From JAMXLO01 sp963749575 (GTDB taxonomy: Bacteria > Pseudomonadota > Alphaproteobacteria > Acetobacterales > Acetobacteraceae), in assembly GCA_963749575.1 (NCBI GenBank), contig CAVVNM010000014.1, forward strand, positions 434,001 to 498,000: 64,000 nt of DNA, read 5' to 3'. Positions 18,308-27,072 of this stretch are shown piece by piece. The notes beneath the pieces are model-generated. The model was not told where the DNA came from and searched no databases. It saw only the letters and a program-made list of their open reading frames with translations. Numbering within the stretch: position 1 is the stretch's first letter; each line of letters opens with the position of its first letter. Position numbers and translations under genes: made by a program.

Positions 18308-19666
18308 ACCCGCTGCCAACCCTCGGCAGAGTCCAACCCCAACGAGAGCAAACAGCGCGATCAGCCCCAACGCTGCCGGCAGGCCGGCTAGTGCATAGGC
18401 GACCGCACCGCCGGCCACACCGATGCTGCCGCCGAGAAACGTGCACGCATTGATGATGCCGGAGCCCGCGCCGGCACGCGTGGTCGGCAGGGTCGATAGG
18501 GCGAGCCGCGGTGCCGTCGCATACGGCAATGCCAGACCCATGCCGACGGTGAACAGGCCGATCACGAGCGGCACCCACATCACGAGACCGATCGAAACGG
18601 CAATCAACGCACTGGCTGCGACGATCAGCAGATTGCTGCCGCCGAGCGCGCGCCGTGGCCCGAAGCGGCGAACCAGGCTCGGCGCGGCAAACGCAAAGAT
18701 CAACAGCCCACAGCTCATCGGCAGCAGCGACAGGCCAGCCTCGACCGGCGTCAGCGACAAGCCCGCCGGGCTCTGGGCGTCCAGATTGTAGAACAACAGC
18801 AGCCCCAGAATGCACGCCATGGCAAGCGACCCCACGGCGACCGCGCGCACAAACACAGCTTCCCCGAACAGGCCGAGGTCGATGAGCGGATCGCGGATGT
18901 GACGCTCCACCGTCAGCAGCGCAACCAAGGCGGCGACTGACAGCGCGCCGAGGGCTACGAAACCAAGCGGTGCGCTGGCCACCGCGGGCAATGCGTGCAG
19001 CGCTGAGACCAGCGCGATCATGAAGGTCGCGAGCAGCACGAAGCCAATCCAGTCGAACCGCTGGGCCGGCCGTGCGCGCAATGGCGCGTTCGTACCTGGG
19101 TTGACCGCCAGGCCGCCGGCAGCGGCGAGCATGGTCGCGCCGCTTCCCCAGAAGATGACGCGCCAGTCGACGTAATGGGTGAGCGCACCTCCGATCAGCG
19201 GACCGAGGCTGAAACCCAGCATCAGGAGGCCAGCCCAGGCTCCAATCGCGGATGCCCGGCGCTCGGTCGAGCTGGCCTCGCTGACGGCTGCCAGCGTGCC
19301 GGGGACGCTCATCGCGGCCGCCAGGCCTTGCAGCGCACGGCCGACCAGCAGGATGGCGGGTGCCTGTGCCGTCGCCACCACGATCGAAGCGAGCGAAAAC
19401 AACGCCAGTCCTGCGATCGCCACCCGTCGCGGACCGAACTGGTCGCAGGCCTTGCCGCCGGGGATGATGCAGGCGGCGGAGCCGACGAGATAGGCATTGA
19501 TCACCCATCCGAGCTGCGCGGCACTCAGCCCAAGATCGTGGCGCATGGTGGGCAGCGCCGCCATGATCGCGGTGCCGTTCGCGCCGAGCGTCAGCATGCC
19601 GAGACAGCACGCGGCGAGAGTTTTACGCGCGTATTGTTCGGCGGCCGCCGCCTGTGCGCTGCTCAT
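18302..19666 (-). CDS. MFS transporter, DHA2-like drug/metabolite exporter
   Basis: A 454-residue protein with about 13-14 hydrophobic helices. MFS motif A-like GGKACDQFGPRRVAI lies after helix 2, LQGLAAAMSVPGTLAAV after helix 4, and motif C-like GFSLGPLIGGAL in helix 5. The N-terminus NGTAIMAALPTMRHDLGLSAAQLGWVINAYLV is typical of EmrB/QacA-type exporters (usually VALPxI). The substrate is unknown. It is convergent with ogt and divergent from nothing. Confidence 0.87.
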   Translation of the reverse strand: MSSAQAAAAEQYARKTLAACCLGMLTLGANGTAIMAALPTMRHDLGLSAAQLGWVINAYLVGSAACIIPGGKACDQFGPRRVAIAGLALFSLASIVVATAQAPAILLVGRALQGLAAAMSVPGTLAAVSEASSTERRASAIGAWAGLLMLGFSLGPLIGGALTHYVDWRVIFWGSGATMLAAAGGLAVNPGTNAPLRARPAQRFDWIGFVLLATFMIALVSALHALPAVASAPLGFVALGALSVAALVALLTVERHIRDPLIDLGLFGEAVFVRAVAVGSLAMACILGLLLFYNLDAQSPAGLSLTPVEAGLSLLPMSCGLLIFAFAAPSLVRRFGPRRALGGSNLLIVAASALIAVSIGLVMWVPLVIGLFTVGMGLALPYATAPRLALSTLPTTRAGAGSGIINACTFLGGSIGVAGGAVAYALAGLPAALGLIALFALVGVGLCRGLAAGS

Positions 19667-19708
19667 GGCAGCACGTGATTCACGCTGACATCCCGATGGC
19701 CCCGACCG

Positions 19709-21205
19709 TTACCTCCCCAGCGTCGGCATCACATACTCCGCGCCGCGCCGTGCACCCGTCGGCCAGCGCTGGGTGATCGCCTTGTAGCGGGTGTAGAAGC
19801 GAACGCCTTCCGGCCCATAGATATGATGGTCGCCGAACAGCGAGTGCTTCCAGCCGCCGAACGAATGGAACGCCATCGGCACCGGGATCGGCACGTTCAC
19901 GCCGACCATGCCGATGTTGATCCCGGCGGCGAAGTCGCGCGCCGCGCCGCCGTCCGAGGTGAAGATCGCGACGCCGTTGCCGTATTCGTGCGCGTTCACC
20001 ATCCGCACCGCGCCTGCCATGTCGGGTGTGCGCACCACACCGAGCACCGGGCCGAAAATTTCTTCCCGGTAGATCCGCATGTCGGTGCCGACGTGGTCGA
20101 ACAGTGAGCCGCCGAGGAAATAGCCGCTCTCATAGCCTTGCAGCGACAGCCCGCGGCCATCGACCACCAGCTTCGCGCCCTCCTTCACCCCGAGATCGAT
20201 GTAGCCCCTGACCTTCTCGCGGTGCTCGCGCGTGACCAGCGGGCCCATCTCCGCGTCCGGGTCGGTGCCCGGCCCGATCTTCAGCGCGCGCACCCGCGGC
20301 TCCAGCTTCTGCATCAGCCTGTCACCGGCCGCGCCGACCGCGACCGCGACCGACACCGCCATGCACCGCTCGCCCGCCGCGCCGTACGCCGAGCCCATCA
20401 GCGCATCGACCGCATCGTCGATGTCGGCGTCGGGCATCACCACCAAATGGTTCTTCGCCCCGCCCAACGCCTGCACGCGCTTGCCGTGCGCGGCGCCGCC
20501 CCGATAGATCGTCTCGGCGATCGCGGTGGAACCGACGAAGCTGATCGCGGCGATGTCCGGGTGCGCCAGGATCGCCTCGACCGCCTCGCGCGCGCCCTGC
20601 ACCACCTGGAACACGCCGTCCGGAATGCCCGCCTCGGCCAGCAGCGCGGCGAGCTTCAGCGCCGCGGACGGGTCCTTCTCGGACGGCTTCAGGATGAAGC
20701 AATTGCCGCAGGCGAGCGCCACCGGAATCATCCACAGCGGCACCATGAGGGGAAAGTTGAACGGCGTGATGCCGGCGACCACACCCAACGGCTGGCGAAT
20801 CGACCAGGCGTCGATGCCGGTGCCGACGGCTTCGGTGAATTCGCCCTTCAGCAGGTGCGGGATACCGCAGGCGAACTCCACCACCTCGAGGCCGCGCTGC
20901 ACCTCGCCATCGGCGTCCGACAGCACCTTGCCATGCTCGGCGGTGATGATCGCGGACAGCTCCTTGCGGTCACGCTCCAACAGCTCCTTCAGCTTGAACA
21001 TGACGCGCGCGCGGCGCAGTGGTGGGGTAGCGGCCCAGGCAGGCCACGCAGCCGACGCGGCGGCGACCGCCTGGTTCACCTCGGCCGTACCGGCCAGTGC
21101 GACACGGGCGCTGATCTCACCCAGTGCGGGATTGAACACGTCGCCGAACCTGCCGCTGGTTCCTGCGACCGGCTTGCCGGCAATGAAATGGCCGATTTCC
21201 CGCAT
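19709..21205 (-). CDS. mmsA: CoA-acylating methylmalonate-semialdehyde dehydrogenase
   Basis: A 498-residue aldehyde dehydrogenase of the MmsA subgroup. It converts methylmalonate semialdehyde (valine and inositol catabolism) plus CoA and NAD to propionyl-CoA and CO2. Key blocks are IGHFIAGKPVAG, TPFNFPLMVPLWMIP, KPSEKDPSA, FVGSTAIAETIY, the catalytic cysteine in YGAAGERCMAVS (about residue 285), EEIFGPVLGV and the MmsA-typical end FYTRYKAITQRWP. The ATG at 21205 is preferred over a nearby upstream ATG because GGAGG lies 6 bases before it. Confidence 0.95.
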   Translation of the reverse strand: MREIGHFIAGKPVAGTSGRFGDVFNPALGEISARVALAGTAEVNQAVAAASAAWPAWAATPPLRRARVMFKLKELLERDRKELSAIITAEHGKVLSDADGEVQRGLEVVEFACGIPHLLKGEFTEAVGTGIDAWSIRQPLGVVAGITPFNFPLMVPLWMIPVALACGNCFILKPSEKDPSAALKLAALLAEAGIPDGVFQVVQGAREAVEAILAHPDIAAISFVGSTAIAETIYRGGAAHGKRVQALGGAKNHLVVMPDADIDDAVDALMGSAYGAAGERCMAVSVAVAVGAAGDRLMQKLEPRVRALKIGPGTDPDAEMGPLVTREHREKVRGYIDLGVKEGAKLVVDGRGLSLQGYESGYFLGGSLFDHVGTDMRIYREEIFGPVLGVVRTPDMAGAVRMVNAHEYGNGVAIFTSDGGAARDFAAGINIGMVGVNVPIPVPMAFHSFGGWKHSLFGDHHIYGPEGVRFYTRYKAITQRWPTGARRGAEYVMPTLGR

Positions 21206-21320
21206 GTCTGCCTCCATTCGGATCGCCGCTGGGATTAGGCCGATTTCGCGGTGTCGGCTAGACACTGGCTGCGGCTCGGCCCGATTACCGACCGAGCCAT
21301 TGCAACATTGGGGGACGGCG

Positions 21321-22166
21321 ATGACCGCCAACAGGCTCGGCGCAATCGGTGCGGTGTTGCTGTCGCTTGCTGTCCTGGCACCTTCCGCGGACGCCGCGCG
21401 TCCGACGCTCGACGTCATCGAGCGCGTCCAGGTCAGCCGTGAACGCGCACTCGGACAGACCGCGATCCCGGTCTACGGGTTCAAGGTCGTGCAGACCTAT
21501 CCCCACAGCACCGGCTACTTCACCGAGGGCCTGACGGTGCGGGATGGCGTCGTCTACGAAGGCACCGGTCTGTATGGCGAGTCACGGTTGCTGCAATACG
21601 ATTTGGCGACCGGACGGGTGATCCATGAACTGCCGCTCGACAAGCATCTGTTCGGCGAGGGCGTCACGCTGCTGAATGATACGATCTACCAGCTGACGTA
21701 TATCTCCAACATCGGGTTCACCTATGATCGGGCAAGCTTCAAACCAACCGGCACGTTCCGGTTTCCGACCCAGGGCTGGGGGCTGACCACGGACGGCAAG
21801 TACCTGATCATGAGCGACGGCTCGTCCGCTATCCAGTTCCTCGACCCGAAGACGTTCAACATCGAACGCAGCATCTTCGTATCCGACAATGTCGGGCCCG
21901 TGGGTTTTCTGAACGAGCTCGAGTATGCCGATGGCAAGTTGTACGCAAATATCTGGGAGACCAACGTCATCGCAATCATTGCACCGGACACCGGACGGAT
22001 CATCGGATGGATCGATCTCGCCGGCCTCAATCCGGATCCGAAGGTACTGCAGGATCCGTTTGTGCCCAATGGCATTGCCTACAATGAGGCAACCGGCCGG
22101 TTGATCGTCACCGGCAAGACCTGGCCGGCACTCTACGAGATCGAACTGATCCCCCGGTCACGGTAA
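21321..22166 (+). CDS. Glutaminyl-peptide cyclotransferase, beta-propeller type, secreted
   Basis: A 281-residue protein with an N-terminal signal peptide (GAIGAVLLSLAVLAPSADA, likely cleavage after ADA). The rest matches the plant/bacterial five-bladed propeller glutaminyl cyclase family: YPHSTGYFTEGL, EGTGLYGESRL, LFGEGVTLLNDTIYQLTY, GWGLTTDGKYLIMSDGSS, NELEYADGKLYANIWETN and NGIAYNEATGRLIVTGKTWP. It cyclises N-terminal glutamine to pyroglutamate in the periplasm. A GGGGGAC ribosome-binding site precedes the ATG. The peptidase gene follows 8 bases downstream, so the two are likely co-transcribed. Confidence 0.92.
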   Translation: MTANRLGAIGAVLLSLAVLAPSADAARPTLDVIERVQVSRERALGQTAIPVYGFKVVQTYPHSTGYFTEGLTVRDGVVYEGTGLYGESRLLQYDLATGRVIHELPLDKHLFGEGVTLLNDTIYQLTYISNIGFTYDRASFKPTGTFRFPTQGWGLTTDGKYLIMSDGSSAIQFLDPKTFNIERSIFVSDNVGPVGFLNELEYADGKLYANIWETNVIAIIAPDTGRIIGWIDLAGLNPDPKVLQDPFVPNGIAYNEATGRLIVTGKTWPALYEIELIPRSR

Positions 22167-22174
22167 CGTTGAAC

Positions 22175-23191
22175 ATGCGCGCACGCGACCTGGATCTGGC
22201 CTGTGGTTCCTTGCCGCCCGGCTCCCGCAACAGTATCGCCGACGTGCCCGGCGTGACCGCCGGCCACGCGACGCTGATCGAAGGCGATGCGCGTACCGGC
22301 GTCACCGCGGTGCTGCCGCATGACGACAACCTGTTCCGCGACAAGCCGGTGGCGGCCGCCTGCGTGCTGAACGGCTTCGGCAAGAGCGCCGGCCTCATAC
22401 AGGTGAACGAGCTCGGCACGCTGGAGACGCCGATCCTGCTCACCAACACCTTCGCTGTGGGCACCTGCGTCACCGCACTGGTCCGACGTGCGATCGCCGC
22501 CGATCCGGAGATCGGCCGGCAGACCGCGACGGTCAATCCGGTCGTACTGGAATGCAACGACGGCTACCTGAACGATATCCAGGCGATGGCGGTGACCGAG
22601 GCGCACGCCGATGCGGCGATCGCGGCGGCAGCTGAGGAGTTCGACGTCGGTGCGGTGGGCGCCGGCACCGGGATGAGCTGCTTCGGGCTGAAGGGCGGCA
22701 TCGGCAGCGCCTCGCGCCGGCTGCGGCTGGATGGTGCGACGTATCACCTCGGCGTGCTGGTGCTGGCGAATTTCGGTCGTGCCGGCGATCTTCGCCTGCC
22801 CGACGGGCGACGGATCGATCCCTCGGGCACGCCGGGGCCGGAGACCGGTTCCTGCATCATCGTCATCGCCACCGATGTTCCGCTGGACCACCGCCAGCTT
22901 GGCCGGGTGGCGCGGCGCGCCGGCGTGGGGCTGGCATGGTGCGGCTCGTTCTGGGGCAACGGCAGCGGCGACATTGCGTTGGCGTTCACCACTGCCAATC
23001 GCATGCCGCACGACACCGATCAGGATCTGATCGAGCACCGCATACTGTCGGAAGGTCGGATCGAACGGCTGTTCCAGGCCGCCGCGGAGGGCACGCAGGA
23101 GGCGGTGTTGGATGCGCTGGCGGCGGCGGAGACGATGGTGGGACGGCAGGGGCACCGGCGGGTCGGACTGGCGGACCTGCTGGAGCGCTGA
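22175..23191 (+). CDS. P1/S58 family peptidase (DmpA-type aminopeptidase)
   Basis: A 338-residue Ntn-like autoprocessing hydrolase. Signature blocks are NSIADVPGVTAGHATL, RTGVTAVLPH, GFGKSAGLIQVNELG, TPILLTNTFAVG, GAGTGMSCFGLKGGIGSASR and the cleavage region PETGSCIIVIATD, where the chain is cut before the Ser that becomes the alpha-subunit nucleophile. DmpA relatives release N-terminal D- or L-amino acids or beta-amino acids. An ATG at 22175 gives MRARDLD; an in-frame TTG six bases earlier is less likely. The stop of the cyclotransferase gene lies 8 bases upstream. Confidence 0.92.
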   Translation: MRARDLDLACGSLPPGSRNSIADVPGVTAGHATLIEGDARTGVTAVLPHDDNLFRDKPVAAACVLNGFGKSAGLIQVNELGTLETPILLTNTFAVGTCVTALVRRAIAADPEIGRQTATVNPVVLECNDGYLNDIQAMAVTEAHADAAIAAAAEEFDVGAVGAGTGMSCFGLKGGIGSASRRLRLDGATYHLGVLVLANFGRAGDLRLPDGRRIDPSGTPGPETGSCIIVIATDVPLDHRQLGRVARRAGVGLAWCGSFWGNGSGDIALAFTTANRMPHDTDQDLIEHRILSEGRIERLFQAAAEGTQEAVLDALAAAETMVGRQGHRRVGLADLLER

Positions 23192-23222
23192 CAGCCGCGT
23201 ACTGCGGCGGCGGTATGGCGCC

Positions 23223-24038
23223 TCAGCTTTTCCCGGCGTAGCTCTTCGCCATCCCCTCGGCCGGTTCCGCCTGCGGGCCAAACGGCATGATCGGATAGCG
23301 CAGTCCCGCCCTCGACAGGCCCTGGAGACCAGTCACCGCACGTTGCAGGTCCGCCGGCGCGCAGGCCATCAGCATCTCGTCGTCCGCCACTCCGCCGTAC
23401 CGCCGTTCCGCGTAGCACGGGATCGACAACGACACCTCGCGTGTCTTCAGCGCGTGGCCCCAACTGTCCGCGCAGGCGCTCTCGCCGGTGATCGAGAAGT
23501 CGTAGCGTCTGTAACTACGCCACTGCAGACCGTTGATGAACAGGATCATCTGTGCCGGGTTGCCGTAGAACAGGCAGATGTCCGGCGGATCGAGCCGCGC
23601 GGTGCGCAGCGGCGACACCGCCATGCCGTGATAGCGCCCCGCCGGCACGCGCGACATGCCGGCCTGGTGCGCCGCGGCGGCCTCGCGGTTCTCGAACCAC
23701 ACACCGTCCATCTTGCGGCCCGAGGTGTAGACTTCGCCGACCTCATCCAGTCCGATCACGCTGGAGCAGGAGGAGAACGACGGAATGTTCTCGGTGGTGA
23801 TGCCAAGCGTGAAGCCGGCCATCCGCGCCTGGGTGACCAACTGGCAGGTGGAGAACGTTTTTCCCCGTGGCGGCCGGCGCAGACCGGGCACATTGGCCAT
23901 GGCGTCGAGGTCCTCGAACAGCTTCATGCCGATCGGGAAGGTGCGCAGGCGCAGCAGCTGGTTGAGCTGTTCCGCCAGTTCGGCGATCGCCTTGCCGTCG
24001 AGCGATGGGGCGTCGGCGATCGTTGGGGCATCGTTCAT
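23223..24038 (-). CDS. DUF169 family protein
   Basis: A 271-residue soluble protein of the DUF169 (COG2043-like) family: LRTFPIGMKLFEDLDAM near the N-terminus matches the conserved start of DUF169 domains, followed by CQLVTQARMAGFTLGI, LDPPDICLFYGNPAQMILFINGL and CADSWGHALKTREVSLSIPCYAERRYGG. Several conserved cysteines (CQLV, SSCSSVIG, SACADS, PCYAER) suggest metal or cofactor binding, but none is established. The biochemical role is unknown. It lies 48 bases downstream of hpnJ on the same strand. Confidence 0.82.
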   Translation of the reverse strand: MNDAPTIADAPSLDGKAIAELAEQLNQLLRLRTFPIGMKLFEDLDAMANVPGLRRPPRGKTFSTCQLVTQARMAGFTLGITTENIPSFSSCSSVIGLDEVGEVYTSGRKMDGVWFENREAAAAHQAGMSRVPAGRYHGMAVSPLRTARLDPPDICLFYGNPAQMILFINGLQWRSYRRYDFSITGESACADSWGHALKTREVSLSIPCYAERRYGGVADDEMLMACAPADLQRAVTGLQGLSRAGLRYPIMPFGPQAEPAEGMAKSYAGKS

Positions 24039-24086
24039 CGGTGGTTCCTCCCGGGCGAAGTCAGCAGCCTAATGCACGCCCCTGCG

Positions 24087-25514
24087 CTACGCCGCCCGAT
24101 GCCGCTCGCGCAGGAACTGGAAGAACTCCACGCCCTCGCGCAACCGGCGCTTCATCATCTGCGGGCTGCGCACCATCTCGCCCACGATAGATGCGATCTT
24201 CGGTGCGCGGAAATAGAAACGCTTGTAGAAGGTCTCGACGTTGTCGAAGATCTCGGTATGGGACAGGTGCTGGTACGACAACGGCGCGATCTGGATGCCG
24301 TTCTCGTTCACCAGCTCGGCATGCGTCTCGTCGAGCCAGCCGTTCTCCACCGCCTGGCGGTGTAGATACGTCCCGGGGTACGGCGCCGCCAGCGATACCT
24401 GGATGGTGTGCGGATTGATCTCGGTGGCAAACCGGATCGTCTCCTCGATCGTCTGCCGCGTCTCGCCCGGCAGACCGAGGATGAAGGTGCCGTGGATCTT
24501 GATGCCCAGTTCGTGGCAGTCGCGGGTGAAGCGCTTCGCCACCTCGATGCGCATGCCCTTCTTGATATTGTACAGGATTTGCTGATTGCCGGTTTCGTAG
24601 CCCACCAGCAGCAGCCGCAGTCCGTTGTCCTTCAGCACCTTCAGCGTCTCGCGCGGCACGTTCGCCTTGGCGTTGCACGACCACGTCACGCCCAGCTTGC
24701 CCAGCTCGCGCGCGATCGCCTCGGCCCGCGGCAGATTGTCGGTGAAGGTGTCGTCGTCGAAGAAGAATTCGCGCACCTGCGGGAAATAGCGCTGCGCCAG
24801 AGCGATCTCTTGGGCCACGTGACCAGGCGAGCGCACCCGATAGCGATGCCCGCCCACCGTCTGCGGCCACAGACAGAACGTGCAGCGCGACTTGCAGCCG
24901 CGGCCGGTGTACAGCGACAGGTATGGATGCAGCAGATAGCCGATGAAATAGTCCTCGATGCGCAGGTCGCGCTGATAGACGTCGGTGACGAACGGCAACT
25001 GGTCCATGTCCTCGAGGATCGCGCGGTCCTGGTTGTGCACGATCCTGCCCGCTGCGTCGCGATACGAGATGCCGTCGACCGATGCCCAGTCGCGGCCTTC
25101 GGCGATCTCCTTCACCGTGAAGTCGAACTCGTTGCGCGCGACGAAATCGATCGGAGCACCCTGCGCCAGGCTTTCCTCCGGCTGCACCGCCACCTTGGCG
25201 CCGACGAACCCGACCTTCAGCGCCGGGTTGGCAACCTTGAGCGCCGCCGCCACCTTCACGTCGGAAGCAAACGACGGCGTCGAGGTGTGGATCACCGCAA
25301 GCTCGAAATCGCGCGCCTGCGCCGTAACCGTGTCCAGACCGATGCGCGCGGGCGGCGCGTCGATCAGCTTGCTGCCCGGCACCAGCGCTGCGGGCTGCGC
25401 CAGCCAGGTCGGATACCAGAAGCTACGGATCTCCCGCCGCGCCTGATAGCGCGAGCCGGCGCCGCCGTCGAACCCGTCGAATGACGGCGGATGCAGGAAC
25501 AGCGTCTTCATCAT
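24087..25514 (-). CDS. hpnJ: Hopanoid biosynthesis radical SAM protein HpnJ
   Basis: A 475-residue B12-binding-type radical SAM enzyme. An N-terminal cobalamin-binding-like region (FELAVIHTSTPSFASDVKVA) is followed by the radical SAM core with the 4Fe-4S ligands in GRGCKSRCTFC (C207, C211, C214), FFDDDTFT, GTFILGLPGET and a C-terminal helical region. HpnJ is reported to carry out ring contraction of the glucosamine head group to form bacteriohopanetetrol cyclitol ether. Its ATG overlaps the hpnI stop as ATGA, so the two are translationally coupled. hpnK, which deacetylates the HpnI product, is not beside it here. Confidence 0.93.
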   Translation of the reverse strand: MMKTLFLHPPSFDGFDGGAGSRYQARREIRSFWYPTWLAQPAALVPGSKLIDAPPARIGLDTVTAQARDFELAVIHTSTPSFASDVKVAAALKVANPALKVGFVGAKVAVQPEESLAQGAPIDFVARNEFDFTVKEIAEGRDWASVDGISYRDAAGRIVHNQDRAILEDMDQLPFVTDVYQRDLRIEDYFIGYLLHPYLSLYTGRGCKSRCTFCLWPQTVGGHRYRVRSPGHVAQEIALAQRYFPQVREFFFDDDTFTDNLPRAEAIARELGKLGVTWSCNAKANVPRETLKVLKDNGLRLLLVGYETGNQQILYNIKKGMRIEVAKRFTRDCHELGIKIHGTFILGLPGETRQTIEETIRFATEINPHTIQVSLAAPYPGTYLHRQAVENGWLDETHAELVNENGIQIAPLSYQHLSHTEIFDNVETFYKRFYFRAPKIASIVGEMVRSPQMMKRRLREGVEFFQFLRERHRAA

Positions 25515-26713
25515 CGCGGGTCGAACCCCTCCGCCTGTAACGTGTGGCCGCGCCAGTCCACCTGGCGGCCGGCGTAGCTTACGAGCATCACAGCCACCGA
25601 CATAAGCTCGCGCAGCGGCAGAAGCCAGAGCGGTGAGCGGTTGGCAAGCCGCAGGGTCCGCTCCATGCCGCGGACGGCGAGGGCACGGATCACCCAGACG
25701 GTGGCGAACCAGGCAAGCGGCCACTGGGCGCCGCCGGCCAGTGGGATCGCCAGCGCCGACCAGAGCAGCGGGTATTGCAGCACGGCGGCGGCGAACTGGA
25801 CCGGCACCAGGGCACGGATGGTGCGCGCCCAGCGCAGTTCGTGCCGCCAAAGGGCACCCAACGTGGCCTCCGGGACGGTGGTCGCCGGCACGGTGTCGGC
25901 GAGCGCGACAGTCAGCCCGAGGCCTTGCACCAGCCGGCCAAGCACATTGTCGTCAGCCAGGTGGTCAACCAAGGCCCCGAACCCGCCGACGCGCTCCAGC
26001 GTCGGCCGCCGCAGCATCATGGTGGCGCCGAGACAGTCCTGCCGCCCCATCGCGCGCGCCAGAAGGGCGCCGGGGAGGAAGTAGTGGTTGATCTGCATGG
26101 CACCGAGCGAACCAACCACCCCCTCCCCCCATCCCGCAAGTGGACTGCTCCCCCTCCCCTTGCGGGAGGGAGCGGCGGGGATGGGGCGGTTGGCGGGCTG
26201 CCCGGTATAGACCGTCGTCACCAACCCCACGCCCGGTGCCTGCAGCACCGTGACGAGCCGTCGCAGCCAGTCCGCCGCTACGTGCACATCCGAATCAACG
26301 ATCACGAGCAGGTCGTGCTTCGCCGCCGGCAGCATGTTGATCAGGTTGGCGACCTTGCGGTTCGGTCCGTGTGGCGTCGGGTCCACCACCAGCATGATGT
26401 CGCACTCGGCGAACTGCGCCTGCACCCGATGCACCACCGGCAGCGCCGTGTCGGCCGCATTCTGCACACCGAACACCACCTGCCAGATCGGGTAGTCCTG
26501 CCGGCAGACGCTGGCCAAAGCCTCCTCGAGCAGTGGCTCATCGCCATACAGCGGCTTGAGGACGGTCACCGGCCCCAGGGTCGTGGTGGGTCCGGAGCCA
26601 GCTGTCGGCACACTGGTCCCGCGCCGAGCGAATCGCGACACGGCCGCCCAACCGGCGATGGTCTGAACAATCCCGATAACGGACAGCGCAGCCGCGACAC
26701 CGGCAGCAATCAT
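25511..26713 (-). CDS. hpnI: Hopanoid biosynthesis glycosyltransferase HpnI
   Basis: A 400-residue family 2 glycosyltransferase with an N-terminal membrane helix and C-terminal hydrophobic segments. Motifs are TVLKPLYGDEPLLEEAL, GPNRKVANLINM, the metal-binding VIVDSDV, LGATMMLRR, DHLADDNVLG and the LRWART version of QxxRW. HpnI adds N-acetylglucosamine to bacteriohopanetetrol. Residues about 173-200 (including ANRPIPAAPSRKGRG and LAGWGEGVV) look foreign to the family and coincide with a palindromic GC-rich DNA repeat that keeps the frame open. The start has no strong ribosome-binding site. Confidence 0.92.
   Translation of the reverse strand: MIAAGVAAALSVIGIVQTIAGWAAVSRFARRGTSVPTAGSGPTTTLGPVTVLKPLYGDEPLLEEALASVCRQDYPIWQVVFGVQNAADTALPVVHRVQAQFAECDIMLVVDPTPHGPNRKVANLINMLPAAKHDLLVIVDSDVHVAADWLRRLVTVLQAPGVGLVTTVYTGQPANRPIPAAPSRKGRGSSPLAGWGEGVVGSLGAMQINHYFLPGALLARAMGRQDCLGATMMLRRPTLERVGGFGALVDHLADDNVLGRLVQGLGLTVALADTVPATTVPEATLGALWRHELRWARTIRALVPVQFAAAVLQYPLLWSALAIPLAGGAQWPLAWFATVWVIRALAVRGMERTLRLANRSPLWLLPLRELMSVAVMLVSYAGRQVDWRGHTLQAEGFDPR
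26112..26193. repeat. GC-rich palindromic repeat inserted in frame inside hpnI
   Basis: An 82-base segment bounded by CCAACC and GGTTGG, with imperfect inner inverted repeats (CCCCATCCCGC against GCGGGGATGGGG, and CCCCTTGCGGGAGGG). Its composition of C-runs on one side and G-runs on the other differs from the surrounding coding sequence. The encoded stretch interrupts the HpnI sequence between TTVYTGQ and LGAMQINH. The core CCCGCAAG also occurs in the hairpin at 4092-4129. Confidence 0.6.
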
Positions 26714-27072
26714 GCAATCGGTAGAAGATGACGACGTCGCAGTTGTGATACAGCGAATATTCTGCGGTCGTAAGCGACCACGATCATGCCTTCACTGGGC
26801 CGCGAGTACCGGCTATTGTTGGGCATCGACAACATCCAGGCTGCGGCAGCGTTGGATCGCGAAACGGGCGTTCCATCCATGCCCGCAGTTTAGCACCGGC
26901 CACATGCGCGGCCAATGGCATCCGCAACGAAGTGCTTGACCGCTCCCGCCTTGCCGGCGGTTAACTTGCCGCACGGCATGTGCCAGACTGCCTGCATGAC
27001 GGGCAGAAGCCCCGTCTCCAAGGGGAACGGCGGACCACGCCGTTTCACTGCGTACTAGGGAGTGAAGGTTCA
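26714..27072. other. Intergenic region upstream of hpnI and of the ketopantoate-reductase-like gene
   Basis: Some 359 bases with no convincing gene; short open frames lack codon bias and ribosome-binding sites. It separates two divergent genes and so must hold both promoters. TTGACC near 26937 followed 19 bases later by TTAACT is a weak candidate for the plus-strand promoter, with a spacing longer than ideal. Confidence 0.35.
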
